Source of the DNA: Massilia sp.
Lineage (GTDB): Bacteria > Pseudomonadota > Gammaproteobacteria > Burkholderiales > Burkholderiaceae_D
Direction of reading: 5' to 3'
NCBI GenBank assembly: GCA_025359245.1
Contig: JANYGW010000076.1
Location: forward strand, 1-46,139
DNA: 46,139 bases
Shown piece after piece: positions 8,607 to 16,193 of the stretch; position 1 is the first letter of the stretch, and each line of letters opens with the position of its first letter. The notes beneath the pieces were generated by a model, which worked only from the letters and a program-made list of their open reading frames with translations, was not told where the DNA came from and made no database searches. The position numbers and the translations under genes were made by a program.

Positions 8607-8726
8607 GGATTTTCCGGTGGCAGCGAATGATGACTCCGCTGATAGTAAGCGCTGCCCGCCATCGCTCATTGAGTGCGACCAAATGTGCGTGGATAGAAAC
8701 GCGGCGCCGCTACGGCTTTTAATTTG

Positions 8727-8755
8727 TTGATTTTGTTGAAAGATTGCTTCATGAT
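8727..8755 (+). promoter_or_regulatory. Possible sigma-70 promoter for the exported protein gene
   Basis: TTGATT (8727-8732) and CATGAT (8750-8755) are 17 bases apart, each matching 4 of 6 consensus positions, in an AT-rich patch within otherwise GC-rich DNA. A transcript would start near 8762, about 68 bases before the ATG at 8830. This is by pattern only. Confidence 0.35.
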
Positions 8756-8829
8756 TTCACGGCCGCGCATTTGTCTCGCGCACCAATCGTCTCGACGAGA
8801 TGCCGCCCCAATCACATGAAGGACAAACG

Positions 8830-9558
8830 ATGTCGAAAGTGAGCATTTTTCTCGCCGGCTGCACCACGATGGCCGCCGCGCTGGCTGCAGTTGTGGCCCT
8901 GACCGGCGCCACGGCGCCGTTGGCGCGTGCCGAATTCGCGGAAATCACGGTAGGCCGCATCAATATTGTCGAACCTGATGGAACGACACGGATGATCGTG
9001 TCGAACCGGGCCCAGTTTCCAGGCGATTTCTACCGCGGCAAGGAAGCGCCACGGCCCGATCGCCGCAGCTTCGCCGGCATGATTTTTCTCAACGATGAAG
9101 GCACCGAGAGCGGCGGATTCATCCACAAGGGCGGCATCGACAGCAAGGGCAATGCGGACGCCGGCATGTCGCTGACGTTCGACCGCTTTCGCCAGGACCA
9201 GGCGATCCAGCTGCTGCATGCCGAGGGCGATGGCAGCGTGCGCACGGCCGTCATGATCAACGACGTGCCGGATCAAAAAATCCATTCATTGGCCGACTGG
9301 ACCCGCTTGAGCAATGCGGGCAGCGCGCTGCCGGAAGCGCAACAAGCGGCCTATTTCCAGCGGCTGGAAGAGCAGGGCGCCACCTCGCAGCCGCGTGTCT
9401 TCCTCGGCACGACCACCGCGCGCGATTCCGCGTTGCTGTTAAAGGATGCCAAAGGCCGCACGCGCATTCGGATGGCCGTGGCCGCCGACGGGACGCCGCA
9501 AATCCAGATGCTGGGCGAGGACGGCAAGGTGCGCAAGACGATCAGCGCGGACAATTGA
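8830..9558 (+). CDS. Exported protein of unknown function
   Basis: A 242-residue protein with an N-terminal hydrophobic segment (residues about 5-28) ending in a likely type I cleavage site after ARA. Notable patterns are repeated short strands ending in a turn: VGRINIVEPDGTTRMIVSN, FLGTTTARDSALLLKDAKG and RIRMAVAADGTPQIQMLGED, with DGTxR/DGTPxI motifs, suggesting a repetitive beta structure (beta-helix or beta-roll like). No catalytic motif is visible. A GAAGGA ribosome site precedes the ATG at 8830. A rho-independent terminator follows, so it is monocistronic. I do not recognise the family. Confidence 0.75.
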   Translation: MSKVSIFLAGCTTMAAALAAVVALTGATAPLARAEFAEITVGRINIVEPDGTTRMIVSNRAQFPGDFYRGKEAPRPDRRSFAGMIFLNDEGTESGGFIHKGGIDSKGNADAGMSLTFDRFRQDQAIQLLHAEGDGSVRTAVMINDVPDQKIHSLADWTRLSNAGSALPEAQQAAYFQRLEEQGATSQPRVFLGTTTARDSALLLKDAKGRTRIRMAVAADGTPQIQMLGEDGKVRKTISADN

Positions 9559-9590
9559 CACGCGTCGCATGCCCAGGCCGTGCCGCTGAC

Positions 9591-9613
9591 AGCCCGCCAT
9601 GCGCGGGCTTTTT
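9591..9613 (+). terminator. Rho-independent terminator
   Basis: AGCCCGC (9591-9597) pairs with GCGGGCT (9603-9609) over a 5-base loop and is followed by a short T run. It ends the transcript of the exported protein gene just before the convergent ubiK gene. Confidence 0.8.
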
Positions 9614-9640
9614 GTTGCCGGCGAGGGGGCGAGCGGCGCT

Positions 9641-9889
9641 TCAGCCCTTCTGGCCAGCCAGGCTTTCTTCCATCTGCTGTACGCGCAATTCCAGCGCTTC
9701 GAGCTTGGCGCGGGTCTTGGCCAGCACCTGGTTCTGGATATCGAATTCCTCGCGCGTGACCAGGTCGAGCTTGGAAAAGCCCTGCGTCATCATCGCCTTG
9801 ACGTTTTTTTCGATGTCCTTGGCCGGCGAGCTCTCGATTGCCTGATTGATCTTGCCCTGCAAGTCATTGAAAAAGCTGTTCATATCCAT
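9641..9889 (-). CDS. ubiK: Ubiquinone biosynthesis accessory factor UbiK (BMFP/YqiC family)
   Basis: An 82-residue protein with a helical N-terminus (NSFFNDLQGKINQAIESSPAKDIE), the conserved MTQGFSKLDLVTREEFDIQNQVLAKTR and a C-terminal coiled coil (KLEALELRVQQMEES). It assists the UbiJ-containing ubiquinone complex and can associate with membranes. The ATG at 9889 has an AAGGA ribosome site at 6 bases; an internal ATG at 9883 is an alternative. Its leader overlaps the enhancer region of the divergent torF-glnK-amtB unit, so the two may influence each other. Confidence 0.9.
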   Translation of the reverse strand: MDMNSFFNDLQGKINQAIESSPAKDIEKNVKAMMTQGFSKLDLVTREEFDIQNQVLAKTRAKLEALELRVQQMEESLAGQKG

Positions 9890-9914
9890 TTGAAATCCTT
9901 GGTAAATAATCATC

Positions 9915-9951
9915 GCACCGTTGTGGTGCTGATTGCGCATCATGGTGGTGC
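9915..9951. promoter_or_regulatory. Two NtrC-like enhancer sites
   Basis: GCACC-N5-GGTGC at 9915-9929 exactly fits the NtrC half-site pattern. GCATC-N5-GGTGC at 9937-9951 has one mismatch. Their centres are 22 bases apart, about two helical turns, which suits side-by-side dimers. They lie roughly 130-165 bases before the inferred start of the sigma-54 promoter at 10055, a normal enhancer distance. A further palindrome, GTGCA-N5-TGCAC at 9948-9962, overlaps the second site. Function is inferred from pattern and from the nitrogen genes downstream. Confidence 0.65.
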
Positions 9952-10054
9952 AAATAGTGCACTTCTGCCGGCCCATTCGCCATTTTTACAGTTTATTAAC
10001 AGCAAGATGGGTAAGCTTCATGCAAAAACAAGTGCGGCGGCTGCAATTTAGAGC

Positions 10055-10070
10055 TGGCATGACTTCTGCT
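10055..10070 (+). promoter_or_regulatory. Sigma-54 (RpoN) promoter for torF-glnK-amtB
   Basis: TGGCATGACTTCTGCT keeps the invariant GG and GC with exactly ten bases between them and matches most of the consensus TGGCACG-N4-TTGCW. It is the only such site I noticed in this leader. Transcription would begin near 10081, leaving a leader of about 70 bases before torF. Together with the NtrC-like sites it indicates induction under nitrogen limitation. Confidence 0.7.
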
Positions 10071-10153
10071 AATGAAAGGATAAGTCGCATCAAGCGTCAG
10101 CCATGATTTTAAACCGCATCAGCATCATTCGTTCAAACCAATAGGGAAACGCC

Positions 10154-10900
10154 ATGAAAAAAATGACCACGAAGTTGACCCTCGCCGCCGCGCTGACACT
10201 GGGCCTGGGCACCGTTGCTGCCCCGGCCGCCCACGCCGAAGAAGCCGTGCCCGAGCACGTGCTGGCCTACAACATCGCGATCGCCAGTGACTACCGTTAC
10301 CGTGGCCTGACCCAAACCCGCTTCGAGCCTGCCTTGCAAGGCGGCGCCGACTACACCCATAACCCGACCGGCCTGTACGCCGGCGTGTGGGCCTCGACCA
10401 TCAAGTGGATCGACGATGCCGGCGGCGACGCCAAGGTGGAAGTCGACCTGTACGGCGGCAAGCGCGGCGAAGTCGCGCCCGGCATCAGCTACGACGTCGG
10501 CGGCCTGTATTACCTGTATCCGTCGAACGGCCTGACGCCGAACGCGAACACCTTTGAAGTCTATGGCCAGCTCGGCTACGGTCCTGGCTACATCAAGTAT
10601 TCGCACGCGACCACCAACCTGTTCGGCACGGCCGACAGCAAGGGCAGCGGCTACCTCGACATCGGCGCCAACTACGAAATGACCAAGGGCCTGATGCTGA
10701 ACCTGCACGCCGGGCGCCAGAAGATCCGTCATTACAGCGACCTGAGCTACAACGATTACAAGATCGGTGTCACCAAGGACTTCGGCTACATGTCCGTTGC
10801 GCTGGCCGCCATCAAGGCCAGTACCGACGTGTTCGTGACGCCGCAGAACAAAAACATGGGCAAGACCGGCCTGGTATTGACCGTTTCCAAAACTTTCTAA
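10154..10900 (+). CDS. TorF family putative porin
   Basis: A 248-residue outer-membrane beta-barrel protein of the TorF (Gcw_chp) family. It has a type I signal peptide ending at AHA (about residue 28), then the family opening NIAIASDYRYRGLTQT, alternating amphipathic strands, GYLDIGANYEMTKGLMLNLHAG and a C-terminal Phe in VLTVSKTF, the outer-membrane insertion signal. A GGGAAA ribosome site precedes the ATG. It is the first gene after the sigma-54 promoter and sits 12 bases before glnK, so it is probably a nitrogen-starvation channel supplying the periplasm for AmtB. The solute is unknown. Confidence 0.88.
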   Translation: MKKMTTKLTLAAALTLGLGTVAAPAAHAEEAVPEHVLAYNIAIASDYRYRGLTQTRFEPALQGGADYTHNPTGLYAGVWASTIKWIDDAGGDAKVEVDLYGGKRGEVAPGISYDVGGLYYLYPSNGLTPNANTFEVYGQLGYGPGYIKYSHATTNLFGTADSKGSGYLDIGANYEMTKGLMLNLHAGRQKIRHYSDLSYNDYKIGVTKDFGYMSVALAAIKASTDVFVTPQNKNMGKTGLVLTVSKTF

Positions 10901-11251
<351 letters not shown>

Positions 11252-11263
11252 GGGGAATTCGCG

Positions 11264-12838
11264 ATGAACAAAACCATGATCAAATGGCTGGCTGGGGCGG
11301 CTGTCCTGTTCGCCTTCAGCGGCGCGCTGCCAGCGATGGCGCAAGATGCACCAAAACCGGACGCCCCGGTCGCTTCCGCCCCTGCCGCCGCGGCGCCTGC
11401 CGCTTCGGCTGCCGTGCTGGCCGCGTCGGCGCCCGCCGCCGCCGCTGTTGTGGCCGCGCCTGCTGCAGGCGCACCAGTCGTTGCAGCGCCGGCCGCCGCA
11501 GCGCCGGCGCCCACCCCGAACAAGGGCGATACCGCCTGGATGTTCATCGCCACCGTGCTGGTGATCGTGATGACCATCCCCGGCCTGGCGATGTTCTACG
11601 GCGGCCTGGTGCGTTCGAAGAACATGCTGTCGGTGCTGCTGCAAGTATTCATGGTGTTTGCCGTGATTATCGTGCTGTGGTGCCTGTTCGGCTACTCGAT
11701 TGCCTTCACCGAGGGGAACCAATTTTTCGGCGGCTTCAGCCGTACGTTGCTGCGCGGTATCTACAATCCGGCCACCGGCGCCTTCGCCACCGCGGCCACT
11801 TTCAGCAAGGGCGTTGTCCTGCCCGAGTTCGTCTACGTCGCCTTCCAGGGCACGTTCGCCGCGATCACCTGCGGCCTGGTGGTCGGCGCTTTTGCCGAAC
11901 GCATCAAGTTCTCGGCTGTGCTGGCCTTCATGGTGCTGTGGTTTACCTTCAGCTACCTGCCGATCGCCCACATGGTCTGGTTCTGGACCGGCCCTGACGC
12001 CATCACCAATGCCACGACGCTGGCATCGGAAACGGCCAAAGGCGGCTTCCTGTTCCAGAAGGGCGCGCTCGATTTCGCCGGCGGCACCGTGGTACACATC
12101 AACGCCGCTGTTGCCGGCCTGGTGGGCGCCTTCATGATCGGCAAGCGGGTCGGCTATGGCCGCGAAGCGATGGCGCCGCACTCGCTGACCATGACCATGA
12201 TCGGCGCGTCGCTGCTGTGGGCTGGCTGGTTCGGTTTCAACGCCGGCTCGGCCCTGGAAGCGAACGACATCGCCGCACTGGCGTTCATCAACACGCTGCT
12301 GGCCACGGCCTGCGCCAGCGTCTCGTGGCTGTTCGGCGAGTGGATCACCAAAGGCAAGCCATCGATGCTCGGTGCTGCGTCCGGCGCCGTTGCCGGCCTG
12401 GTGGCGATCACCCCGGCGGCCGGTTTTGTCGGCCCGATGGGCGGCTTGGTTATCGGGTTGCTGGCTGGTATCATCTGCCTGTGGGGCGTGAATGGCCTGA
12501 AACGCCTGATCGGCGCCGATGACTCGCTGGACGTGTTCGGCGTGCACGGCGTGGGCGGCATCCTGGGTGCCTTGCTGACTGGCGTGTTTGCTGCGCCTTC
12601 GCTGGGCGGCCAGGGCGTTTTTGACTACGTTACCAATAAGCCATCGCCAGACTATTCGATCGGCGGCCAGGTCTTGACGCAATTGACCGCAGTCGGCACG
12701 ACGATCCTCTGGTCCGGCGTGGTGGCGTTCATTGCCTACAAACTGGTGGACCTGCTGATCGGTCTGCGCGTACCGGAAGAAGAAGAGCGGGAAGGTCTCG
12801 ACATCACGAGCCACGGCGAATCCGCCTACCACGCCTGA
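11264..12838 (+). CDS. amtB: Ammonium transporter AmtB with Ala/Pro-rich N-terminal tether
   Basis: A 524-residue inner-membrane channel for ammonium. A signal peptide (cleavage near AMA at about residue 26) is followed by about 60 residues almost wholly Ala, Pro and Val, then eleven transmembrane segments from about residue 89. The pore twin histidines are at about residues 278 (in VVHINAA) and 428 (in FGVHGVGG), 150 apart as in Escherichia coli AmtB. The protein is much longer than the usual 400-430 mature residues because of the tether. A strong AAGGGGAA site precedes the start, and a terminator follows. Confidence 0.96.
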   Translation: MNKTMIKWLAGAAVLFAFSGALPAMAQDAPKPDAPVASAPAAAAPAASAAVLAASAPAAAAVVAAPAAGAPVVAAPAAAAPAPTPNKGDTAWMFIATVLVIVMTIPGLAMFYGGLVRSKNMLSVLLQVFMVFAVIIVLWCLFGYSIAFTEGNQFFGGFSRTLLRGIYNPATGAFATAATFSKGVVLPEFVYVAFQGTFAAITCGLVVGAFAERIKFSAVLAFMVLWFTFSYLPIAHMVWFWTGPDAITNATTLASETAKGGFLFQKGALDFAGGTVVHINAAVAGLVGAFMIGKRVGYGREAMAPHSLTMTMIGASLLWAGWFGFNAGSALEANDIAALAFINTLLATACASVSWLFGEWITKGKPSMLGAASGAVAGLVAITPAAGFVGPMGGLVIGLLAGIICLWGVNGLKRLIGADDSLDVFGVHGVGGILGALLTGVFAAPSLGGQGVFDYVTNKPSPDYSIGGQVLTQLTAVGTTILWSGVVAFIAYKLVDLLIGLRVPEEEEREGLDITSHGESAYHA

Positions 12839-12874
12839 TCACTTCAGACTCCCGGCCCGCGCAAGCGGGTCGCC

Positions 12875-12898
12875 AGGCGCCCCGCGGGGCGCCTTTTT
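12875..12898 (+). terminator. Rho-independent terminator after amtB
   Basis: AGGCGCCCC (12875-12883) and GGGGCGCCT (12886-12894) form a GC-rich stem followed by five T residues. It marks the end of the torF-glnK-amtB transcript. Confidence 0.88.
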
Positions 12899-12987
12899 GC
12901 ATTTTTGGCACACCGCACCTTTAAAATAGCCGTTCCGCCCCGACTTACGCGGTTCATCATCACCAAGAAGCCTTAAGGACGTACTCC

Positions 12988-14286
12988 ATGGTTCCCCACC
13001 TCGTCACGGCCCTGACTGGCCCGCTCCTCGACCTCGAGAAAAAAATCCTCGCGGCCACGCCTGCCATCGAGCGCTGGTTCCGGATGGAGTGGCAAGAACA
13101 CACGCCGCCGTTCTACTGTTCGGTCGACCTGCGCAATGCCGGCTACAAGCTGGCCCCGGTCGACACCAATTTGTTCCCGGGCGGCTTCAACAACCTGGCC
13201 ACCGAGATGCTGCCGCTGGCGGTGCAGGCGGCCATGGCGGCGATCGACAAATACTGTCCGGACGCGCGCAACCTGCTGCTGGTGCCGGAAGGCCACACCC
13301 GCAATCCGCACTACCTGCAAAACGTCGCGCGCCTGATGCAGATCTTCCGCCAGACCGGACTGCACGTGCGGCTCGGTTCGCTGTCGCCGGAGATCACCGA
13401 GCCGACGCCGCTGGCGCTGCCTGACGGCAACATGCTGGTGATCGAGCCGCTGGTGCGATCGAGCAACGGGCGCCGGGTCGGGCTGGTCGACTTCGATCCC
13501 TGCACCATCTTGCTCAACAACGACCTGTCGGCCGGCATCCCGTCCATCCTGCAGAACATCCACGAGCAATCGCTGCTGCCGCCGCTGCACGCCGGCTGGG
13601 CGCTGCGCCGCAAGAGCAACCATTTCGCCGCGTATGACGAAGTGGCCAAGAAATTCGGCAAGCTGATCGACGTCGACCCGTGGATGGTCAACCCTTTCCA
13701 CACCAAATGCGGCGAGATCAACTTCCAGGAAGACACCGGCATGGAGTGCCTGGCTGACAACGTCACCATGCTGCTGGCCAAGATCCGCAAGAAATACAAG
13801 GAATACGGCATCAAGGAAAAGCCGTTCGTCATCGTCAAGCCGGACGCCGGCACCTATGGCATGGGCATCATGACGGTCAAGGACGCCAGCGAAGTGCGCG
13901 ACCTGAACCGCAAGCAGCGCAACAAGTTGTCGGTCATCAAGGATGGCGTCGAAGTGACCGACGTCATCATCCAGGAAGGCGTGCCGACCTTTGAAAAGGT
14001 CAAGGAGGCGGTGGCCGAGCCGGTCGTGTACATGATCGACCGCTACGTGGTGGGCGGTTTCTACCGGATCCACGCCGAGCGCGGCGTCGACCAGAACCTC
14101 AACGCGCCGGGCTCGCAATACGTGCCGCTGGCGTTCGCGCAGCAGCACGCGGTGCCGGACCTGAAGGCCAAGCCGGGTACGGCGGCGCCGAACCGTTTCT
14201 ATGTGTACGGGGTCGTGGCGCGCCTGGGATTGCTGGCCGCGTCGCTCGAAATGGAGCGCACCGACCCGAATCCCGAGGTGTATTGA
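12988..14286 (+). CDS. gshA: Glutamate-cysteine ligase, proteobacterial (non-enteric) type
   Basis: A 432-residue enzyme for the first step of glutathione synthesis, joining glutamate and cysteine with ATP. It belongs to the Acidithiobacillus/betaproteobacterial GshA type, not the enteric one: the opening MVPHLVTALTGPLLDLEKKI, the VDTNLFPGGFNNL segment and the ATP-grasp-like KPDAGTYGMGIMTV (about residues 287-300) are characteristic. An AAGGA ribosome site stands 8 bases upstream. Its partner gshB follows after 175 bases that hold an inverted-repeat element. Confidence 0.9.
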   Translation: MVPHLVTALTGPLLDLEKKILAATPAIERWFRMEWQEHTPPFYCSVDLRNAGYKLAPVDTNLFPGGFNNLATEMLPLAVQAAMAAIDKYCPDARNLLLVPEGHTRNPHYLQNVARLMQIFRQTGLHVRLGSLSPEITEPTPLALPDGNMLVIEPLVRSSNGRRVGLVDFDPCTILLNNDLSAGIPSILQNIHEQSLLPPLHAGWALRRKSNHFAAYDEVAKKFGKLIDVDPWMVNPFHTKCGEINFQEDTGMECLADNVTMLLAKIRKKYKEYGIKEKPFVIVKPDAGTYGMGIMTVKDASEVRDLNRKQRNKLSVIKDGVEVTDVIIQEGVPTFEKVKEAVAEPVVYMIDRYVVGGFYRIHAERGVDQNLNAPGSQYVPLAFAQQHAVPDLKAKPGTAAPNRFYVYGVVARLGLLAASLEMERTDPNPEVY

Positions 14287-14298
14287 CGCCACGGGATT

Positions 14299-14395
14299 CG
14301 CAAAAACCACATCGCCCTTGCGCAGGCGAGGGCCCGTAGCACCTTTGAACGCAGGTGCTATGGGCTCTCGCCTGCGCAAGGGCGACGTGTTTGCG
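14299..14395. repeat. Long inverted repeat (REP-like element) between gshA and gshB
   Basis: Left arm 14309-14344 pairs with right arm 14353-14388 around an 8-base loop; of 36 paired positions only three deviate, two of them G-U wobbles in RNA. Pairing extends outwards to CGCAAA at the edges. The core CGCCCTTGCGCAGGCGAG is typical of dispersed intergenic repeats. There is no T tract, so it is not an ordinary terminator, though a transcript would fold strongly and could protect or separate the gshA and gshB messages. Confidence 0.8.
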
Positions 14396-14461
14396 GCTGC
14401 TATCAAGCCAACAATGCTGTTTCCGGCTAAAATCAAGCATTACACGCCATAGTTCACGCCC

Positions 14462-15406
14462 ATGAAAATCGCTTTCCTCGCCGATCCGCTGTCCGGCTTC
14501 AAAACGTACAAGGACTCGACCTTCGCGATGATGCGCGAAGCGGCCCGGCGCGGCCACACGATCCACGCGTTCGAACAAAGCGACATGGCGCTCGACGGCG
14601 GCGTGGTCAGCGCCAACGTCGCGCACATCACGCTCACCGGCGACGCCCACGACTGGTTCCGCGCCAGCGTCAAGACTGAATCGCGCCTGTCCGAGTTCGA
14701 CGCCGTCCTGCAGCGCAAGGACCCGCCGTTCGACATGGAGTACGTGTATGCGACCTATCTGCTGGAGCTGGCCGAAACCCAGGGCGCGCGCGTGTTCAAC
14801 AAGCCGTCCGCGATCCGCGACCACAACGAAAAGCTGTCGATCGCCCAGTTCAGCGAGTTCACCTCGCCGACCCTGGTCGCGTCCGATGCGGCGCGCCTGC
14901 GCGCCTTCCATGCGAAACACGGCGACGTCATCTTCAAGCCGCTCGACGGCATGGGCGGGGCCGGCATCTTCCGCATCAAGAGCGACGGCATGAACCTCGG
15001 TTCGGTGATCGAGACGCTGACGCTGAACGGGGCCCGTACCATCATGGCGCAGCGCTACATCCCCGAGATCGTCAAGGGTGACAAGCGCATCCTGGTCATC
15101 AACGGCAAGCCGGTGCCGTTCGCGCTGGCGCGCATCCCGCAGGGCGATGAAATCCGCGGCAACCTGGCTGCCGGCGGCGTCGGCGTGGCCCAGCCGTTGA
15201 CCGAGCATGACCGCCACATCGCCGACACGCTGGGCCCGGTACTGGCCGCGCGCGGCCTGTTACTGGTAGGATTGGACGTGATCGGCGCATGCCTGACCGA
15301 AGTGAACGTGACCAGCCCGACCTGCTTCCAGGAGATCACCGACCAGAGCGGCTTCGACGTGGCGGCGATGTTCATCGACGCGCTCGAGCAGCGGGCAGGG
15401 GCATGA
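14462..15406 (+). CDS. gshB: Glutathione synthetase
   Basis: A 314-residue ATP-grasp ligase for the second step of glutathione synthesis, adding glycine to gamma-glutamylcysteine. Visible are the N-terminal MKIAFLADPLSGFKTYKDST, the substrate region RKDPPFDMEYVYATYLLE, the ATP-binding KPLDGMGGAGIFRI (about residues 159-172) and the C-terminal LDVIGACLTEVNVTSPT magnesium-binding motif. The length is normal. The stop overlaps the EIIA start (ATGATG), a conserved betaproteobacterial coupling of glutathione and PTS genes. Confidence 0.95.
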   Translation: MKIAFLADPLSGFKTYKDSTFAMMREAARRGHTIHAFEQSDMALDGGVVSANVAHITLTGDAHDWFRASVKTESRLSEFDAVLQRKDPPFDMEYVYATYLLELAETQGARVFNKPSAIRDHNEKLSIAQFSEFTSPTLVASDAARLRAFHAKHGDVIFKPLDGMGGAGIFRIKSDGMNLGSVIETLTLNGARTIMAQRYIPEIVKGDKRILVINGKPVPFALARIPQGDEIRGNLAAGGVGVAQPLTEHDRHIADTLGPVLAARGLLLVGLDVIGACLTEVNVTSPTCFQEITDQSGFDVAAMFIDALEQRAGA

Positions 15407-15807
15407 TGGTCGGTATCCTGTTGATGACCCACGCACCACTGGGCCAGGCGTTCATCGCCGCGGTGGCGCATGTGTTCCGCGGCCCCACCGAGCGCTTCGA
15501 AGCGATCGACGTGAGCGCCGACCAGGACCTGGCCGAGGTCAATTGCCTGGCCAAGGAGGCCATTGCGCGCCTGGACGACGGCAGCGGCGTGCTGGTGATC
15601 ACCGACATCAAGGGCGGCACGCCGGCCAATTGCTGCAACTCGCTGGCCGACGCCGGCCGGGTTGAGGTCATCGCCGGCATCAGCCTGCCGATGCTGCTGC
15701 GCGCGATCACGTATCGGCGCGACAGCCTCGACGTGGTGGTCGAGATGGCGCTGGCCGGCGCCCAGAGCGGTGCGGTGCGGGTCGATAACCGGATCAAAGT
15801 AGGGTAA
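15403..15807 (+). CDS. PTS EIIA domain protein, mannose type
   Basis: A 134-residue EIIA of the mannose/fructose family. The phosphorylated His is at residue 10 (LLMTHAPLGQ), and the ITDIKGGTPANCC motif is the family hallmark. It takes phosphate from HPr, but no EIIB, EIIC or EIID is nearby, so it is probably regulatory rather than for sugar uptake. The ATG at 15403 overlaps the gshB stop; the ATG at 15406 would remove one residue. This gene is sometimes called ptsM or manX-like in relatives. Confidence 0.9.
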   Translation: MMVGILLMTHAPLGQAFIAAVAHVFRGPTERFEAIDVSADQDLAEVNCLAKEAIARLDDGSGVLVITDIKGGTPANCCNSLADAGRVEVIAGISLPMLLRAITYRRDSLDVVVEMALAGAQSGAVRVDNRIKVG

Positions 15808-15879
15808 GTCCAGGAGGTGGCCCAGCGCAGCCACCGCATGAGTGCAGTTTGTGTAATCCGTGACAGAGAAAACTAAAAC
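15808..15879 (+). promoter_or_regulatory. Leader before ptsH with hairpin and mini-ORF
   Basis: The 72-base gap holds a Shine-Dalgarno-like CAGGAGG (15811-15817), then a hairpin GGTGGC/GCCACC (15816-15835, 8-base loop) and a 12-residue ORF starting at 15838 and ending four bases before the ptsH start. The hairpin covers part of the ribosome site. A translational control or RNA-processing role is possible, but it may be chance. Confidence 0.35.
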
Positions 15880-16149
15880 ATGATTCAACAAGATCTTGAG
15901 ATTATCAACAAGCTGGGCTTGCATGCCCGCGCTTCTGCCAAGTTCACGCAGCTGGCCGCCAAATTCCAGAGCGACGTCTGGCTCACCCGCAACGCGCGCC
16001 GCATCAACGCCAAGTCCATCATGGGCGTGATGATGCTCGCCGCCGGCAAGGGCGCCAAGGTGTCGCTGGAAGCGGACGGCGTCGATGAAAAGGAGTGTGT
16101 CGAGGCGCTGGCCGCGCTGATCAACGACAAATTCGGCGAAGGCGAGTAA
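15880..16149 (+). CDS. ptsH: Phosphocarrier protein HPr
   Basis: An 89-residue HPr. The EI-phosphorylated His is at residue 15 (NKLGLHARASAK) and the regulatory Ser at 46 (NAKSIMGVMML). It carries phosphate from EI to the EIIA encoded just upstream; no HPr kinase lies in this window. Its own ribosome site is weak (AGAGAAAA), which makes the hairpin leader before it interesting. Confidence 0.95.
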   Translation: MIQQDLEIINKLGLHARASAKFTQLAAKFQSDVWLTRNARRINAKSIMGVMMLAAGKGAKVSLEADGVDEKECVEALAALINDKFGEGE

Positions 16150-16193
16150 TGCCGCTGGACCGTACCCCAAGCCGTTCTTACACAGGACTACCG

